Of a stretch of 64,000 bases of DNA, positions 61,837 through 64,000 are shown piece after piece. This DNA comes from Cloacibacterium rupense (GTDB taxonomy: Bacteria > Bacteroidota > Bacteroidia > Flavobacteriales > Weeksellaceae). The stretch's first letter is position 1, and every line of letters begins with the position of its first letter. The notes beneath the pieces are model-generated. The model was not told the DNA's origin. It searched no databases and worked only from the letters and a program-made list of their open reading frames with translations. The position numbers and the translations under genes are program-made. The DNA is taken from NCBI RefSeq assembly GCF_014645495.1, contig NZ_BMLV01000003.1, forward strand, positions 236,618 to 300,617, in the 5' to 3' direction.

Positions 61837-64000
61837 ATGAAATCGAAAATTACTACATATCTGAGAAAACAGATACTCTTAATTATTGGGCTAATTAGTG
61901 GTATTGTTTTTTCGCAAACTCCTGTAACATATGCTCCTGGACCTACAAATGCTCAAATTAACGCCGCAATAATAGGAAATAACATTACCATAACTGGTGG
62001 CGCATTAAACAACGGTATAAGAAATAGCCAAATTGCAACATTTACAGGTGGTAATGCTGCAGGATTATCAATGGATAATGGTGCATTTTTCAGTACTGGA
62101 TTGAACACTGAACTTCTTACTATTAACAACAGCCTTCACAGAGATGGAAATCCTAGTGGAACAACACTATATACAGATGCTGACCTAGCTACAATAGATA
62201 ATACCGCTACTAGAGACGTTGTTTCTTATTCCTTTAATGTAACATTAGGACCTAAAGCAACTACACTAAATGTTAAATATCAATTCGGTTCTGAGGAATA
62301 CCCTGATTATGTGGCCTCTGCCTATGATGACGCCTTTGGCTTTTTCGTTACTGGACCTGGTATTTCTGGGACTGCTAATTTAGCTAAATTACCTAACGGA
62401 AATAATACATCTATTAATAAAGTGAATTATGGAGTACCTGGATTTAGTAGCCCTGCCATTCCAGTCCCAGCTTATGATGGTTCACAAAACGCATTATATA
62501 CAAATAACGGACATAATACTGCACAATCAGGAGGAAAACTAGTAGCGAATACCAATCCTGGCCCCTTTCCTATTGCCGTACAATTTAATGGAATTACAAA
62601 ATTAATTTCATATACTCTATCAGGCTTAACTCCAGGGGGTACTTATACTTTTAAAATAATTATTGGAGACGCAGGAGACACTCAATATGATTCAGGAGTA
62701 TTTATTAATACAATTTATGCTACAGCTAACGTAGTAGCTAATAATGACACCTATACTATTTTATCCGGTTCTACAATAGGGGGTTCTGTTTTAAATAATG
62801 ATACGGTAAATGGTGTTTCACCTGCATCATTATCAGATGTTTTATTAACACAAGTTTCTAGCTCTAGCCCTAATGTCACTTTAAATCCTATAACAGGAGC
62901 AATAAATGTTGCTGGAGGAACAGCTCCAGGAGTATATACAGTTACCTATCAGATTTGTGACCAAACATACACTGCTAATTGCAAAACTGCCACAGCTACT
63001 ATAACTGTACAAATAAATGATTCTGATAATGATGGAATTGATAATTATTATGACCTAGATGATGACAATGATGGGATCTTAGATGCAACAGAAAATAGCT
63101 GCGCTACAACTACTAAAACAGAAGGAACGCCTATTTTTATAAACGATTTTGGGACTGGCGCTACCACCACAGATCCTTACGTCTTAAGTCATGCTTTTGT
63201 TGCGATAGATCCTAATGATGGGCAATATGCCGTAACTACTTCTAATAATCAAACTCAATATTATACCAAAACAGATTTAACTGGAAATAAAGATGCTGGC
63301 AACCCGACTATAACTAACGGCACTACAACTGGAAGATACCTGATAATTAACATCGATTCTCCAAATAATATCAACAAAGCAATCTATAGAATACCTGGGA
63401 TAAATGTTCAAATAGGTCAATCTTACCGCTTTAGAATAGATTTGGCCGGTCTCGCAAACGGACTTGCTGATATCCCAAATCTTAAAATTGCAATAAAAGA
63501 TGCTTCTAATAACGAACTTGCTTCTGCTAATTCTAGTTCACTAGGAATGGCTAATGATGATGTATGGAGAAGAATTAACTTGGACTTTACAGCGACCACA
63601 AACAATATAGTTTTAGAAATAATCAATCAACAGCCAACAGGCGGAAGTGGAAATGACGCAGGAATAGACAACATTATACTCACTCCTCTTTATTGCGATT
63701 TAGATAACGACGGAATTCCAAATCAATTTGATCTTGATTCTGACGGAGATGGTTGCCCAGACGCAATAGAAGGCTCTGAAAATGTAAAATACAATCAAAT
63801 TCATAATCTTAACCTTCCTTTAGCAGATCCAAATTATGCTTACAGAGGTCAAATAAAAGTTACTTACAACGGAACAACCACTAGTACTCCTTCTGGTATT
63901 ATAAGCACTTCCGCTGCAGCAAACGGAGTTCCTCAGTTGGTGAATAATGCAGGAAATAATTTGAATGCTTCTACTAACCCAAGCAATTTAGCAGGAGTAG
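61837..64000 (+). CDS. Choice-of-anchor L surface protein, N-terminal part
   Basis: The frame opens at ATG 61837 and has no stop to the window edge (721 codons). After a signal peptide (KQILLIIGLISGIVFSQ) comes a choice-of-anchor L domain (about 25-300) with the marks SMDNGAFFSTGL, FGSEEYPDYVASAYDDAFGFFVTGPG and YTFKIIIGDAGDTQYDSGVFI. Then come bacterial Ig-like segments (NDTYTILSGSTIGGSVLNND), two Ca-binding thrombospondin type 3-like runs (DSDNDGIDNYYDLDDDNDGI and DLDNDGIPNQFDLDSDGDG), and a carbohydrate-binding-like region between them. It is likely a large cell-surface or secreted T9SS cargo, but the C-terminal sorting domain is outside the window. Confidence 0.85.
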   Translation, partial: MKSKITTYLRKQILLIIGLISGIVFSQTPVTYAPGPTNAQINAAIIGNNITITGGALNNGIRNSQIATFTGGNAAGLSMDNGAFFSTGLNTELLTINNSLHRDGNPSGTTLYTDADLATIDNTATRDVVSYSFNVTLGPKATTLNVKYQFGSEEYPDYVASAYDDAFGFFVTGPGISGTANLAKLPNGNNTSINKVNYGVPGFSSPAIPVPAYDGSQNALYTNNGHNTAQSGGKLVANTNPGPFPIAVQFNGITKLISYTLSGLTPGGTYTFKIIIGDAGDTQYDSGVFINTIYATANVVANNDTYTILSGSTIGGSVLNNDTVNGVSPASLSDVLLTQVSSSSPNVTLNPITGAINVAGGTAPGVYTVTYQICDQTYTANCKTATATITVQINDSDNDGIDNYYDLDDDNDGILDATENSCATTTKTEGTPIFINDFGTGATTTDPYVLSHAFVAIDPNDGQYAVTTSNNQTQYYTKTDLTGNKDAGNPTITNGTTTGRYLIINIDSPNNINKAIYRIPGINVQIGQSYRFRIDLAGLANGLADIPNLKIAIKDASNNELASANSSSLGMANDDVWRRINLDFTATTNNIVLEIINQQPTGGSGNDAGIDNIILTPLYCDLDNDGIPNQFDLDSDGDGCPDAIEGSENVKYNQIHNLNLPLADPNYAYRGQIKVTYNGTTTSTPSGIISTSAAANGVPQLVNNAGNNLNASTNPSNLAGV

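Noticed and set aside
1..64000. CRISPR arrays, insertion sequences, prophage
   Set aside because: No regularly spaced identical repeats with spacers, and no transposase or phage genes. The 7-bp tracts have no spacers and degenerate units.

Overview
The window reads as ordinary chromosome of an AT-rich flavobacterium, most likely in the Chryseobacterium/Cloacibacterium (Weeksellaceae) group. The evidence is indirect. It carries type IX secretion parts (a Plug/DUF5103 protein and a PorP/SprF protein), families typical of Bacteroidetes (DUF3822, DUF3467, DUF6370, a twin-domain Nfu), the Bacteroidetes -7 promoter box TAnnTTTG ahead of many genes, and almost no Shine-Dalgarno sequences. No species was identified. 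I see no phage, insertion sequence, plasmid or CRISPR.

Layout. 1-4.4 kb: part of a gamma-carbonic-anhydrase-like gene, Nfu, hemH, the T9SS Plug protein and a metallo-hydrolase. 4.4-6.6 kb: a redoxin, then an ECF sigma factor with two small Cys/His membrane proteins and three matching promoter sites. 6.6-12.9 kb: miaA, DUF1232, two thioredoxin-fold proteins, aroC, a large membrane protein and tRNA-Cys. 12.9-18.6 kb: folB and the thrA-thrB-thrC operon, led by an unlisted Thr/Ile-rich leader peptide. 18.6-25.7 kb: nadA, gmk, yicC, lpxK, a purine nucleoside phosphorylase, dinB and a secreted phosphodiesterase. 25.8-40.6 kb (minus strand): the transcription/translation block tRNA-Thr, tRNA-Tyr, tRNA-Gly, tRNA-Thr, tuf, tRNA-Trp, secE, nusG, rplK, rplA, rplJ, rplL, rpoB, rpoC, DUF3467. 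Its only odd part is a 1 kb accessory patch between nusG and rplK. 40.6-45.3 kb: hpf, xerC-like recombinase, rpsU, an ABC exporter and truA, with the exporter-truA segment flanked by two inverted copies of a structured repeat. 45.7-57.5 kb: a phosphodiesterase, Smr protein, DUF6370, DUF3822-rsmD, murI, hemW, porP/sprF, rluD, a PASTA protein, ddl, coaD, a TRIC-type channel, a TPR protein and folA. 57.6-60.9 kb: LemA, two TPM proteins and der. 61-64 kb: a secreted unknown and the N-terminal two-thirds or so of a large choice-of-anchor L surface protein that runs off the window.

The most notable material lies between the genes. (1) Three sites with the identical layout AAAGTAAAA-N11-TCGTCTTA stand before the ECF sigma gene and before the small gene at 6335, which suggests a self-contained regulon. 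(2) Many spacers are built of degenerate 7-bp repeats. The heptamer differs at each locus, the tracts often form inverted pairs, and they usually abut a start codon. Three of them run into coding sequence. (3) The thr operon has a 36-codon leader with six Thr and five Ile codons in its last fourteen. (4) A structured intergenic repeat with a shared 3' block near 'aaagcgggactggtggtg' occurs as an inverted pair.

Several start codons were moved downstream of the longest reading frame, because the longer frame overlapped a tRNA, a repeat or a promoter box, or because family alignment from memory starts later. These cases are marked in the entries.
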